From an uncultured Christensenella sp. (GTDB lineage: Bacteria > Bacillota_A > Clostridia > Christensenellales > Borkfalkiaceae): a DNA stretch of 64,000 nt. The notes beneath the pieces were generated by a model. That model was given only the letters and a program-made list of their open reading frames with translations. It ran no database searches and was not told the origin of the DNA. Of this stretch, positions 9,172 through 17,810 are shown one piece after another (positions within the stretch are counted from its first letter, which is position 1; every line of letters begins with the position of its first letter). The DNA lies in the NCBI GenBank assembly GCA_910579295.1, contig CAJTTC010000004.1, positions 1 through 64,000 on the forward strand, written 5' to 3'. A program made the translations under genes and the position numbers.

Positions 9172-10439
9172 AGCGGCGCGCGCCCTACGCCGCTGCGGGG
9201 CTGAATACAGGGACGGTGAGCTGTGCTCTGATTGGCGGAGAGGGTAAATTCTGCGCCGAGAGGTTCGGTTGGTCGGAAACGGCGGAAGGTCTTGTTTCCT
9301 CGTATGCCGCGCAGCCCGTACGTCCCGCGGCTTCGGTCGGTAGCACCGTACACGCCCAATACCTGCCTGCGCTCGGCTTTTCGGTCATCGTTTCAAAATA
9401 CGGTCAGTATTTCAAATGGAACACAACCGATTTTGCGGCTCTTAAAAATCTTGGCGTCGTCTATACCTACCTGCCGTTTATTTTTCCGTGCGTTATCGAC
9501 GGCGCGGACGCGTATGCGGCAGTCAGCGGACCGAAGGTTGGCATTATAACGAGCGCGGGTATGAAGTCGTCCTCCATTCCCAACAAGCTGTACCGCGGCA
9601 CGTTTCATTGCGGCAGGGTTTTTGCCGTGGACGACGCGGACAGATTTACCGTGCGGTGGTCGGGCTATTCCGTAACGGACTGGACGCAGGGAATTGACGG
9701 CGGCGGATATATCAAGCTCAATCCCGAGCGCGGCGGCGTGCTCGATATTGTAGAGTACGGCGACAAGCTTGTGCTTGTCAGACAAAACGGGTTGACGGTT
9801 TTAAACGCGTTGGGCGACGCAAGACACTACCGCGTAACGCAGTCGGAAGAGTATGCGTTGCCGCCCGTTAAAGTCGGTACTTCGGTCATATGCGGGGGGC
9901 AATTGTGGTTTTACACGTCCGAGGGGCTGTATTCTTACCGCGGCGAAACGCCCAAACGCGCCGAGTTGGATTTGTGCGGAGATACGCTCGAAATTACGCG
10001 TGCGACTGCATACCGCGGAAGATATTTATATCTGGAAGGCACGCTCGGCACCGAAAAGCGCATTGTCGAATACGATATTCAGACGGGCGCGTGCGCTCAG
10101 TTTGCAAAGGGCTGTAATATGGTGTTCGCCGCGGAAAACGGGCTGTACTGTCTGAACGGTTCGGCGATAACCGAGCTTGTAAAAGGCGGCAGCGACGCCT
10201 CGCGTATATGGCGGTCGTCGGCGATTGATTTAGGAATGCCGACAGCCAAAACTCTTAAACGCATAACTTTGACGGGCGAGGGCGACGTTACCGTTTGCGC
10301 TTACTGCGACGGCAGGACGGCGGGCACGTTCGGCAAGGGCGCGACCCGTCTGTGCGAGCGCGGAGTAAGCTTCGCGTTTGAAGTAAAGGGCAACGGAAAG
10401 GTAACGGGGCTGTCCGCCGAATGGGAGGTGAGCAAATGA
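9162..10439 (+). CDS. Beta-rich phage structural protein, candidate gp10-like stopper
   Basis: The protein is 425 residues and beta-strand rich throughout, with recurring blade-like patterns (GGQLWFYTSEGLYSYRG; YRGRYLYLEGTLG; ENGLYCLNG) that suggest a beta-propeller. In P22-type phages a propeller-like protein (gp10) plugs the connector and follows the gp4 gene. The order here is the same, so a DNA-stabilisation or tail-hub role is plausible. The start overlaps the connector-like gene, and the stop overlaps the next ATG as ATGA. A receptor-binding function is the main alternative. Confidence 0.6.
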   Translation: MDMKRRAPYAAAGLNTGTVSCALIGGEGKFCAERFGWSETAEGLVSSYAAQPVRPAASVGSTVHAQYLPALGFSVIVSKYGQYFKWNTTDFAALKNLGVVYTYLPFIFPCVIDGADAYAAVSGPKVGIITSAGMKSSSIPNKLYRGTFHCGRVFAVDDADRFTVRWSGYSVTDWTQGIDGGGYIKLNPERGGVLDIVEYGDKLVLVRQNGLTVLNALGDARHYRVTQSEEYALPPVKVGTSVICGGQLWFYTSEGLYSYRGETPKRAELDLCGDTLEITRATAYRGRYLYLEGTLGTEKRIVEYDIQTGACAQFAKGCNMVFAAENGLYCLNGSAITELVKGGSDASRIWRSSAIDLGMPTAKTLKRITLTGEGDVTVCAYCDGRTAGTFGKGATRLCERGVSFAFEVKGNGKVTGLSAEWEVSK

Positions 10440-10930
10440 CGTTCGATATAATATCGCTCAGTCAGGAAGAGGTGGCGGCGCTTGAAACCGTGCAGTTAAA
10501 GCTTTTGCGAACGGCGCAACAGAAGAAGAACGAGCTGGAACACAAGCTGAAAGCGGAGCTCGGCGAATATCGGCGGCTTTGCTATACCAACGGCGTGCAA
10601 AATTCTTCGCTGTATGAGGAGATGGAAAAATCGCTCAACGAAGAATACGAATATCAGGTGGAGATTTTGCGCGAGCAGCTCGTATTCAATATGTCGCTCA
10701 AAGAACCTACCAACGACGGCGAAACGGGCGGCAGCGGCTCGGACAATACGGGATATCTTGTTGACTACGAGCTGTCGTATCTGGAGAGGTACGTGCAGGT
10801 GCGCGACTACTATCTGACGATAGAAGACCCCGACGAGAGGCTTGCGCTGTTTACCGCCGACGAGGTGGCGCTGAGATACTTGGACAGTTATTACACTACG
10901 CTGTACAATTATTTAAAATCGTTTACTTAG
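10436..10930 (+). CDS. Coiled-coil protein ending the phage head module
   Basis: The 164-residue protein starts at ATG 10436 behind GGGAGGTGAG and overlaps the previous stop (ATGA). Residues 15-75 form a long amphipathic coiled coil rich in Glu/Lys/Gln. A Gly/Ser linker (ETGGSGSDN) follows, then a helical Tyr-rich tail. This is the last gene before a strong terminator. The layout could fit a short tail-needle or connector accessory, but I do not recognise it. Tail tube, tail fibre and lysis genes that would normally follow are absent. Confidence 0.65.
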   Translation: MTFDIISLSQEEVAALETVQLKLLRTAQQKKNELEHKLKAELGEYRRLCYTNGVQNSSLYEEMEKSLNEEYEYQVEILREQLVFNMSLKEPTNDGETGGSGSDNTGYLVDYELSYLERYVQVRDYYLTIEDPDERLALFTADEVALRYLDSYYTTLYNYLKSFT

Positions 10931-10944
10931 AGGCGGCTTGAAGG

Positions 10945-10980
10945 CGCGGACGGCAATTTTTACCGTCCGCGTTTTTCTTT
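10945..10980 (+). terminator. Terminator of the phage head module
   Basis: A perfect 9-bp stem, CGCGGACGG (10945-10953) with CCGTCCGCG (10963-10971), is followed by TTTTTCTTT. It lies 14 bp after the last module gene. Confidence 0.88.
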
Positions 10981-11028
10981 CCCGCTTTTTGCTTTACATT
11001 TTCCGTACTTTATTTTATAATTAGTATT

Positions 11029-11901
11029 ATGAAAATTGCCGATTGTTGGAAAGATTACCGAATAATCGCCACGGGAGACGGAATGAAGCTCGAACGGTGG
11101 GGAGACGTCACGCTGTTGCGTCCCGACCCTCAGGTCATATGGCGTTCGCAGACCGACCTGTACTCCTATCCCGATATAAACGCCGTTTATCACCGCAGTG
11201 AAAAGGGCGGAGGCGGCTGGCAGATAAAAAAATCATTTCCGCAACAGTGGGGCGTAAGTTACAGGGATCTGAATTTTACCGTCAAACCGATGGGGTTTAA
11301 GCATACGGGGCTGTTCCCCGAGCAGGCGGCGAACTGGGATACTATGCGCTCGCTTGTAGAAGCCGCGAAGAGCCGGCAACCCGAAAAGCCCGTCAAGGTG
11401 TTAAATCTGTTCGCCTATACGGGCGGCGCGACGGTTGCGTGCGCTAAGTCGGGGGCGGAAGTCGTTCACGTTGACGCCGCCAAAGGTATGGTGGAGCGCG
11501 CGGGCGAAAACGCTCGGCTTTCGGGCATAGACAGGGGCATTCGCTACATAATCGACGACTGCGCTAAGTTCGTCAGGCGCGAGATACGCAGGGGCAACAG
11601 ATACGACGCGATAATAATGGACCCCCCGAGCTACGGCAGAGGCCCGAACGGCGAAATGTGGAAGATAGAGGACAGCCTTTACGACTTTGTGATATCGTGC
11701 GCGGAGGTGCTGTCTGATAACCCGCTGTTCTTTCTGATTAACAGCTATACAACGGGTCTGCAACCGACCGTTCTGAAAAATATTCTCACTCTGGCTTTAA
11801 AGGGCAGGAGCGGAAGTACCGAGGCGTATGAGGTTGGATTGCCGACGGACGAAGGGATAGTTCTTCCCTGCGGCGCAAGCGGAATGTTTGTAGGGGTATA
11901 A
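11029..11901 (+). CDS. Class I SAM-dependent rRNA methyltransferase (RlmI/RlmK-like)
   Basis: The 290-residue protein has a Rossmann SAM-binding fold. Motif I is VLNLFAYTGGATVACAKSG, the acidic residue after beta2 is in VVHVDAAKGMV, and the catalytic-type motif is DAIIMDPPSYGRG. The N-terminal part (GDGMKLERWGDVTLLRPDPQ) is the PUA-like or short beta region found in RlmI-type large-subunit rRNA cytosine methyltransferases. The exact target base cannot be told from sequence. It stands alone after the phage terminator and 47 bp before an RluA-type gene, which suggests a small RNA-modification operon. Confidence 0.82.
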   Translation: MKIADCWKDYRIIATGDGMKLERWGDVTLLRPDPQVIWRSQTDLYSYPDINAVYHRSEKGGGGWQIKKSFPQQWGVSYRDLNFTVKPMGFKHTGLFPEQAANWDTMRSLVEAAKSRQPEKPVKVLNLFAYTGGATVACAKSGAEVVHVDAAKGMVERAGENARLSGIDRGIRYIIDDCAKFVRREIRRGNRYDAIIMDPPSYGRGPNGEMWKIEDSLYDFVISCAEVLSDNPLFFLINSYTTGLQPTVLKNILTLALKGRSGSTEAYEVGLPTDEGIVLPCGASGMFVGV

Positions 11902-11948
11902 ACAGTCGGGAGGGCGAGCCCTTTAACGTGCGACTGAAAAGGAGTTTT

Positions 11949-12641
11949 ATGGAAGTAAGCGATTTGATAATTCTTCACGAGGACAATCACATAATCGTAG
12001 CGCTCAAACCGCAGAACGTGGCGTGCTGTCCCGACGAGAGCGGCGACGACAATCTGTTCGACTGCATAAAGAGGTATATAAAGGAAACCTATAACAAGCC
12101 CGGCAACGTCTTTCTGGGGCTTGTGCACAGGCTGGACAGACCTACGGGCGGAGTTATGGTGTTCGCCAAGACTTCCAAGGCGGCGGCGCGGCTGTCGGAG
12201 CAGATAAAAAACGGCGGGTTCGAAAAGAAGTACTATGCCGTTTTATGCGGAGTGCCTACAAGGAAGAAGGCTACGCTCGAAAATTATCTTAGAAAGAGCA
12301 CGGTCAACAACACGGTTTATGTGTGCACGCAGACGGAAGAAGGGGCAAAGCTCGCCGTACTCGATTACGAAATCAAGCAGGAAAAGGGCGGCTTATCGCT
12401 TGCCGATATCAAGCTTCACACGGGCAGAACGCATCAGATACGCGTGCAGATGGCTTCAATAAACTGTCCTCTTTACGGCGATATGCGTTACGGCGGCGAT
12501 AAGGCGGTTAAGGGAAAGCTTGCGCTATGGGCGTACTCTCTGCGTCTTACGCACCCCACTACGGGAGAGAAGATGCGCTTCGAAATAGAGCCGCCTATGG
12601 ACGAGGGCGTGTGGAAAAATTTTGCGCAGACCGAAAATTAA
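11949..12641 (+). CDS. RluA-family pseudouridine synthase
   Basis: The protein is 230 residues from ATG 11949. AAAAGGAG lies just upstream; an in-frame GTG at 11928 has poorer spacing. The active-site motif HRLDRPTGGVMVFAK carries the catalytic Asp, and the later HTGRTHQIRVQMA motif is also typical of the family. There is no N-terminal S4 domain, so it belongs to the short RluA/TruC-like group that isomerises uridines in rRNA or tRNA. A second, longer family member with an S4-like N terminus lies at 34804. Confidence 0.88.
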   Translation: MEVSDLIILHEDNHIIVALKPQNVACCPDESGDDNLFDCIKRYIKETYNKPGNVFLGLVHRLDRPTGGVMVFAKTSKAAARLSEQIKNGGFEKKYYAVLCGVPTRKKATLENYLRKSTVNNTVYVCTQTEEGAKLAVLDYEIKQEKGGLSLADIKLHTGRTHQIRVQMASINCPLYGDMRYGGDKAVKGKLALWAYSLRLTHPTTGEKMRFEIEPPMDEGVWKNFAQTEN

Positions 12642-12695
12642 CGGCAGTTTTTTATATAAAATTTACTTATTTGGCGCGTGCGGGAGCGAAACTTA

Positions 12696-12725
12696 TTGAC
12701 AAGCCCGCATTGTTTGGTGTAAAAT
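12696..12725 (+). promoter_or_regulatory. Sigma-A promoter for the large surface protein
   Basis: TTGACA (12696-12701) and TAAAAT (12720-12725) are separated by 18 bp. They lie about 45 bp upstream of the start at 12771. Confidence 0.65.
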
Positions 12726-12770
12726 CAATTTGTTATACGGAAAATTATTCTTAACAGGGTATATATTATT

Positions 12771-15257
12771 ATGAAAAGTAAGAAAGCAATAAAAACGGCT
12801 TTGCTGTCGTTGGGGCTTGCGTGCACGTTAACGCTGACCGGTGCGGCGTTGTCTATGGCGGAAAACGCTTCCGCGGTATATGCCGCTCCGACCGACAGAT
12901 ATGTGGCCCTCGACGGCAACAGCGTTTTCTATACTTCAATCCGCGGCGCGGACATTACCGAGTCCGAGCCTGTACGCGAGGGTGAGGGCGATGAGGCGAA
13001 GGACCACTACTACACGCTCTTCTCGATAGGCGAGAACGAGACTATCGCTTACCGTCAGAATTTGGCGTACAGCTGGTTGGCGGGCAACAAGGACGAGGAC
13101 GAGAAGTACACGGACGGCTATACTTCAAACCGCTTCTCTATGGAAATTTCCTTTGCTAACCTCAATTTCAAGAGATATATAATCAAATTCCAATCTCAGC
13201 AGTACGTGCTCACCGAAGACGAAAAGACGGACAACTACCTGATCTTTACGCCCGCGGCGGACGGCGGGAGCTTTACAATTAAAGTTGCTCAGTCCATTGA
13301 AGAGGACGAGGACGGCAAGATTAAGGACGAGCAGGTTATAGACGAGAGCTTTGCAACCGACGCCCGTATTAAGATTGAGTTCGGCGCTTATTCGAGCGGC
13401 AATTACCCTATAATTATAAACAACAAGGTTTCGAAGGCGACTTTTAACAACGTGTACGAGCCGTTTGCAAACTACGTTGCTTCGGGCGACGCTTCGGTAA
13501 CTCCGCTTACGTTCAGCGCGGAATTTGCGGAGGACGCAACCGAAAAGGCGGCGCAGATGGTACTTTACGATATCAACGGACAGTCGTTCGAAATGTATCA
13601 GCAGAGCGGCGGTTCTTACAGCATAAAGGATACGGCTTCCCCCGTAATGTGCTTTACGCGTACTCCCTCTTATCTGGAGTACGGCAAGTCGATAGGTTTG
13701 CAGTACAGAGTTATAGACGTGCTTGCCGTTTCGCCCCGTTCCACGGCTTACTATTACGTTCTTACGGGCGAGCAGTACGCTTCCGATACTTTCGACTACG
13801 ATAAGATTTATTACGATACCGATGACGACAGCTCTTCGGACGATACGGAGGGCGAGAATACGGAGAAAGAGGAAAGCCCCTTTATACAGGTCAGCTCAAG
13901 TTCGAGCGCGAGAATTATAAGGGACAACAACACCTTTATTCCCTCGTCAATGATAAACAGCAACGTTTACGGACTTGTTAAAATCTATTACGAAATATCC
14001 GACATAAACGGTTCTTCGGCGCATAAGGATACCATTTTTGTCGATTGGTACGCAAATGAAGACGCGCTTGTCGACGTTTACCAACTGAAAGGCGACGCTC
14101 ACAAGACTTCTAAATTCTTAAAGCTTATCGACGGCAAGGACGGAGCAAGCTACGCTGACGGCACGGAAGTAAACGCGGAGGACGCGGAAGCAGCTTACAA
14201 GAGCTCGGTTGAAAAATTTGAAGCTTATTACAGCGGTGAAATCGAAAAGGCAATTGCAAAGCTCGAGGACGGCAAGCTCTATGCGGGCGGCAAGAAATTC
14301 TATCTTCCCGCGATAGAATGGAACTTCATCGACGATTATTTCACGGCTAGCGATTACAAGTATTCCATATATTATAAGGCAAAGACGACGGGTTCGCAGA
14401 CCTCGCTTGATTTCAACAAACTTGCGATAGACCTCTCCGAAGCCGACGTAACGTACAGATTTACGATTTATATAACGGACGCGTTCGACAATCCTATGCG
14501 CTATCCCGTAACCGAGAACGGGGAAATCGTGTGGAAGGAGATTGATAAGGAAGACGTGTGGAACGAGGATTATGCGGAGCTTCTGCCTTTCTTCGAGGTG
14601 GACGTATCGTATAAGGAAGCGACCGCCGAAAATCCCGAAAACCTCTCGCTGGCGTACGTGGGCACGACCTATAACGGCGTAAGCTTCGATATAAAGGGCG
14701 TTTCGGGCACGTACACGTCGGTATACAAGCTCTATGTGTTTGACAGAAATGCGTTTAACCGCGAGATAGGAGAGGTTCTCGACTACAATACGTTTAACGA
14801 AAATCTCGTAAAGCTCTTCAAAAACGAGTACAAAGAGGGCGTGAACACGCGTAAGTACTTCACGACCGTAAAGGCTTCTTCGCAGTTGCTGGAATCTGAC
14901 GTCAATTACGAGGAGCATAAGGCGCTCAATTGGAACGCGACAAGCATTTCGTTTACGCCGCAGTCGGTTGAAGATTTCTACGTGGTGGAGCTCAATTTAA
15001 AGGATAACCGTTCGCAGACGCAAGAGACAAAGTATGCAACGGTTGCGGCTTCCGTGCAGACTACTTCGTTAAAGGGTGAAAGCGATTGGGCTGCAAACAA
15101 TATGACGTCAATCATATTGCTGTCGGTTGCGGGCGTGTGCCTTATAGCGCTGATAGTGCTTCTCATAGTTAAGCCTAAGGATAAGGGTGATATCGACGCA
15201 ATCTATACCGACGTCACCGAAAAAGAAAAAACAAAAAGAAAAAATAAAAACAACTAA
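12771..15257 (+). CDS. Large secreted, membrane-anchored surface protein
   Basis: The protein is 828 residues. It has a signal peptide (LLSLGLACTLTLTGAALSMA, cleavage near VYAAPT), a long acidic ectodomain of beta-rich repeats, a Ser/Asp/Glu-rich linker (DDSSSDDTEGENTEKEE), and a C-terminal helix (MTSIILLSVAGVCLIALIVLLIV). The tail is Lys-rich (KEKTKRKNKNN). There is no LPXTG signal. The plan matches the two smaller proteins near the left end, so this looks like a lineage-specific family of envelope proteins. It has its own promoter and terminator. The function is unknown. Confidence 0.85.
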   Translation: MKSKKAIKTALLSLGLACTLTLTGAALSMAENASAVYAAPTDRYVALDGNSVFYTSIRGADITESEPVREGEGDEAKDHYYTLFSIGENETIAYRQNLAYSWLAGNKDEDEKYTDGYTSNRFSMEISFANLNFKRYIIKFQSQQYVLTEDEKTDNYLIFTPAADGGSFTIKVAQSIEEDEDGKIKDEQVIDESFATDARIKIEFGAYSSGNYPIIINNKVSKATFNNVYEPFANYVASGDASVTPLTFSAEFAEDATEKAAQMVLYDINGQSFEMYQQSGGSYSIKDTASPVMCFTRTPSYLEYGKSIGLQYRVIDVLAVSPRSTAYYYVLTGEQYASDTFDYDKIYYDTDDDSSSDDTEGENTEKEESPFIQVSSSSSARIIRDNNTFIPSSMINSNVYGLVKIYYEISDINGSSAHKDTIFVDWYANEDALVDVYQLKGDAHKTSKFLKLIDGKDGASYADGTEVNAEDAEAAYKSSVEKFEAYYSGEIEKAIAKLEDGKLYAGGKKFYLPAIEWNFIDDYFTASDYKYSIYYKAKTTGSQTSLDFNKLAIDLSEADVTYRFTIYITDAFDNPMRYPVTENGEIVWKEIDKEDVWNEDYAELLPFFEVDVSYKEATAENPENLSLAYVGTTYNGVSFDIKGVSGTYTSVYKLYVFDRNAFNREIGEVLDYNTFNENLVKLFKNEYKEGVNTRKYFTTVKASSQLLESDVNYEEHKALNWNATSISFTPQSVEDFYVVELNLKDNRSQTQETKYATVAASVQTTSLKGESDWAANNMTSIILLSVAGVCLIALIVLLIVKPKDKGDIDAIYTDVTEKEKTKRKNKNN

Positions 15258-15269
15258 ATAACCATTAAA

Positions 15270-15300
15270 CCCCTCCGCAATCGCGGAGGGGTTGTTTTTA
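15270..15300 (+). terminator. Intrinsic terminator after the surface protein
   Basis: The stem CCCCTCCGC (15270-15278) pairs with GCGGAGGGG (15283-15291) and is followed by TTGTTTTTA. It begins 12 bp after the stop codon. Confidence 0.9.
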
Positions 15301-15367
15301 TATGGAAGTTTAAAATGTGAGCAAGGTGAAGACCCCCCCCCGTTTTTGAAATTGAGTATGGGTAAGC

Positions 15368-15482
15368 GCGCAACCCGTTGCCGAGAGTATGAACACAACA
15401 CCTTGCCGATAGCGGGAACACAACCCCTTGCCGAGAGTATGAACGCAACCCCTTGCCGAGAGTATGAACGCAACCCCTTGCC
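15368..15482. repeat. 25-bp intergenic tandem repeat
   Basis: About four and a half copies of a 25-26 bp unit (GAACGCAACCCCTTGCCGAG plus AGTAT) run head to tail. The last two units are almost identical and the first two are diverged. No convincing gene covers the array. The array and flanks fill the 466-bp gap between the surface protein and parE, apart from the terminator and the parE promoter. Confidence 0.8.
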
Positions 15483-15532
15483 TTCCCCATTTCAAGGGGG
15501 AAGGCAAGGGGAGTGACGAATGAGGGATATAT
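15483..15532. repeat. Dispersed C/G-rich palindromic repeat
   Basis: The stretch ttccccatttc-aagggggaa plus GACGAATGAGGGATAT resembles the stretches at 461-560 and 25118-25180, where the same palindrome and a GAATGA/TCATTC word also occur. It is probably a mobile or expanding non-coding repeat. Confidence 0.5.
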
Positions 15533-15639
15533 TGACCTTGTAAAGAGCGATAGGGGTTACGCATAAGTAAAACAGCTGAATTGCCACTAATATTAATTTA
15601 CAGTAGCAGTTTATAAAGGTTAAAACTTGTGTTTGGAGC

Positions 15640-15668
15640 TTGCTTTTTTATACAACATATGGTATAAT
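15640..15668 (+). promoter_or_regulatory. Promoter for parE-parC
   Basis: An extended -10 (TGGTATAAT; hexamer 15663-15668) has a -35-like TTGCTT (15640-15645) 17 bp upstream. Confidence 0.7.
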
Positions 15669-15722
15669 TGCTTATGGTGGTAAATTTTTACCGCAATAAA
15701 CCAACCTACGGGGAAGGGAATT

Positions 15723-17807
15723 ATGCCAGAAAAAAGCTACAACGCAGACGATTTGAAAGTGCTCGAGGGATTAGAGGCGGTACGCGTCCGTCCGGGTATG
15801 TATATCGGCTCTACGGGAGTTAAGGGTCTGCACCATATTCTTTGGGAGATTGTCGACAATTCAATCGACGAGGCGGCTAACGGATACGCCGATGAAATCA
15901 CGGTTGTGCTTCACGCCGACGGTTCGGCTTCGGTAGAGGACAACGGCAGAGGTATGCCCACCGATATAAACACAAAGACGGGTATGTCGGGCGTGGAGCT
16001 GATATTTACCAAGCTGCACGCGGGTGGCAAGTTCGACAGCGGCAATTACGCGTTTTCGGGCGGACTGCATGGCGTTGGCGCGTCGGTAACAAACGCGCTT
16101 TCGCGGTGGCTCAACGTAGAGGTGTACCGCAAAAAAACGTACACGATGGGCTTTACCTCAACTTACGATAAAAAGCAGAAAAAATGGCTGTGCGGCATTC
16201 CCACCTCGCCCCTTACGGACACGGGCAAAAAGACGGACAAAAAGGGTACGCTTGTGCGGTTTATGCCCGACGAAGAGGTGTTCGAAACCGTTGAGTGGCA
16301 TTACGACACCGTATCCAAGCGCCTGAAAGAGCTTGCGTTTTTAAATAAGGGAGTCAAGATAAACTTCCGCGACGAGCGCCCGCAATTCAGGACGGAAACG
16401 GAAACGAACGACGAGGGCGAGGAGGTAGTAAATAAAATACCTCTGCCCCTGCGCGAGCCCGTTTCGTATAAGTACGACGGCGGACTTGTCGACTTTGTAA
16501 ACTATTTAAACGACGGCAAGACGGCTCTGTATGCGCAACCGTTGTACTACTCTGCCGTTAAGGATATACAGGTCAAGGGCGCGCCCGCGGGCAAAATCAA
16601 GATAGAGTTTGCGCTCTGCCACACTAAAAACGACGACGAAAGTCTGTATTCGTTCGTAAACAATATATCCACCGTCGAGGGCGGATATCACGAGATAGGC
16701 TTCCGCAACGGACTGTTAAAGGCGGTCAACGACTACGCGCGCGGTAACGGCGTTTTAAAGGCTAAAGACCCCGCTTTTGTCATCGACGACGTAAAGGAGG
16801 GGCTTACCGCCGTGCTCACCGTGCAGATGAATAACGTGGAGTTCGAGGGGCAGACCAAGACGAAGCTCGGCAACCCCGAGGCGAAAGCGCCCGTAGAGAA
16901 AGCCGTTATCGAGGGGCTTACTCAGCTTATGAACGCCCGCGGCAACAGGGCGGCGTTCGAGGAGATAGCCAAGAAAGCCAAATTTGCCGCAGACGACAGA
17001 ATTAAGCACCGCGCGGAGAGGGACGTAGCCAAGGCGGCGAGCGAAAACGACGGGCTCAACCTCATAGGAAAGCTTGCGCCGTGTTCAGGCAAAAATCCCG
17101 ATATGAACGAGCTGTTCATAGTCGAGGGCGACTCGGCGGGCGGTACGGCGAAGCAGGCGCGCGTAAGGCAGTTTCAATCCATATTGCCACTGCGCGGAAA
17201 ACCCCTCAACGTGCAGAAAAAGACGGCGTTGCAGGCGTTGCAGAACGAGGAGATTAAAACGCTTGTATCGGCGATAGGCGCGGGCTTCAACCGCTCCTTC
17301 GAGGTGGAAAAAACGCGCTATAAAAAGGTTATTATTCTGTCGGACGCCGATCAGGACGGTATGCACATACGCTGTATTCTACTCACGTTCTTTTTCAAGT
17401 ATATGCGCGATCTGGTTGCGGCGGGCTACGTCTATATAGGAATGCCGCCGCTCTACAAGGTGTACAAAAATGACGTTGTTGAGTACGCCTACGACGATAA
17501 GGAATTGGACGAAAAGATAAAAAAGGTGGGCAAGGGCTATTCGCTTCAACGTTACAAGGGGTTGGGCGAAATGAGCGCCGAACAGCTTTGGGAAACGACT
17601 ATGAATCCCGCCACGCGCAACCTCATACAGGTAACGTTGGAGGACATTACGCAGGCGGCGCAGATGATAGAGATGCTTATGGGCGACAAGGTAGAGGGGC
17701 GCAAGCAGTTCCTCGCCGAAAACGCCGATTTCAACAAGGTGGACGGCTTCATTGAAAAGGTGAACGTGGTCAACAAGAACGCAAACGCGAGCGGCGCAGA
17801 GGATTAA
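15723..17807 (+). CDS. parE: DNA topoisomerase IV subunit B
   Basis: The 694-residue type IIA topoisomerase ATPase subunit has a GHKL site (EIVDNSIDEA, DNGRGMP, GGLHGVGASVTNALS), a TOPRIM domain (VEGDSAGGTAKQ and LSDADQDG), and the C-terminal LQRYKGLGEMSAEQLWETTM signature. It relaxes and decatenates DNA together with the product of the next gene, which starts 3 bp after its stop. I call it ParE rather than GyrB because its partner has clostridial ParC features and no recF or dnaA gene is near. GyrB is the alternative. A clear promoter and GGGGAAGGG ribosome site precede ATG 15723. Confidence 0.88.
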   Translation: MPEKSYNADDLKVLEGLEAVRVRPGMYIGSTGVKGLHHILWEIVDNSIDEAANGYADEITVVLHADGSASVEDNGRGMPTDINTKTGMSGVELIFTKLHAGGKFDSGNYAFSGGLHGVGASVTNALSRWLNVEVYRKKTYTMGFTSTYDKKQKKWLCGIPTSPLTDTGKKTDKKGTLVRFMPDEEVFETVEWHYDTVSKRLKELAFLNKGVKINFRDERPQFRTETETNDEGEEVVNKIPLPLREPVSYKYDGGLVDFVNYLNDGKTALYAQPLYYSAVKDIQVKGAPAGKIKIEFALCHTKNDDESLYSFVNNISTVEGGYHEIGFRNGLLKAVNDYARGNGVLKAKDPAFVIDDVKEGLTAVLTVQMNNVEFEGQTKTKLGNPEAKAPVEKAVIEGLTQLMNARGNRAAFEEIAKKAKFAADDRIKHRAERDVAKAASENDGLNLIGKLAPCSGKNPDMNELFIVEGDSAGGTAKQARVRQFQSILPLRGKPLNVQKKTALQALQNEEIKTLVSAIGAGFNRSFEVEKTRYKKVIILSDADQDGMHIRCILLTFFFKYMRDLVAAGYVYIGMPPLYKVYKNDVVEYAYDDKELDEKIKKVGKGYSLQRYKGLGEMSAEQLWETTMNPATRNLIQVTLEDITQAAQMIEMLMGDKVEGRKQFLAENADFNKVDGFIEKVNVVNKNANASGAED

Positions 17808-17810
17808 ACT

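Noticed and set aside
14118..14918. Long antisense frame (266 codons) opposite the large surface protein
   Set aside because: It lies entirely within a well-supported gene, has no ribosome site, and its open length follows from the G/C-rich codon pattern of the sense strand.
15108..15473. Minus-strand frame over the intergenic tandem repeat
   Set aside because: It is made of the repeat units themselves and overlaps the surface gene; the repetitive peptide is an artefact.
15368..15482. CRISPR array
   Set aside because: The units follow head to tail without unique spacers, and no cas genes are near.
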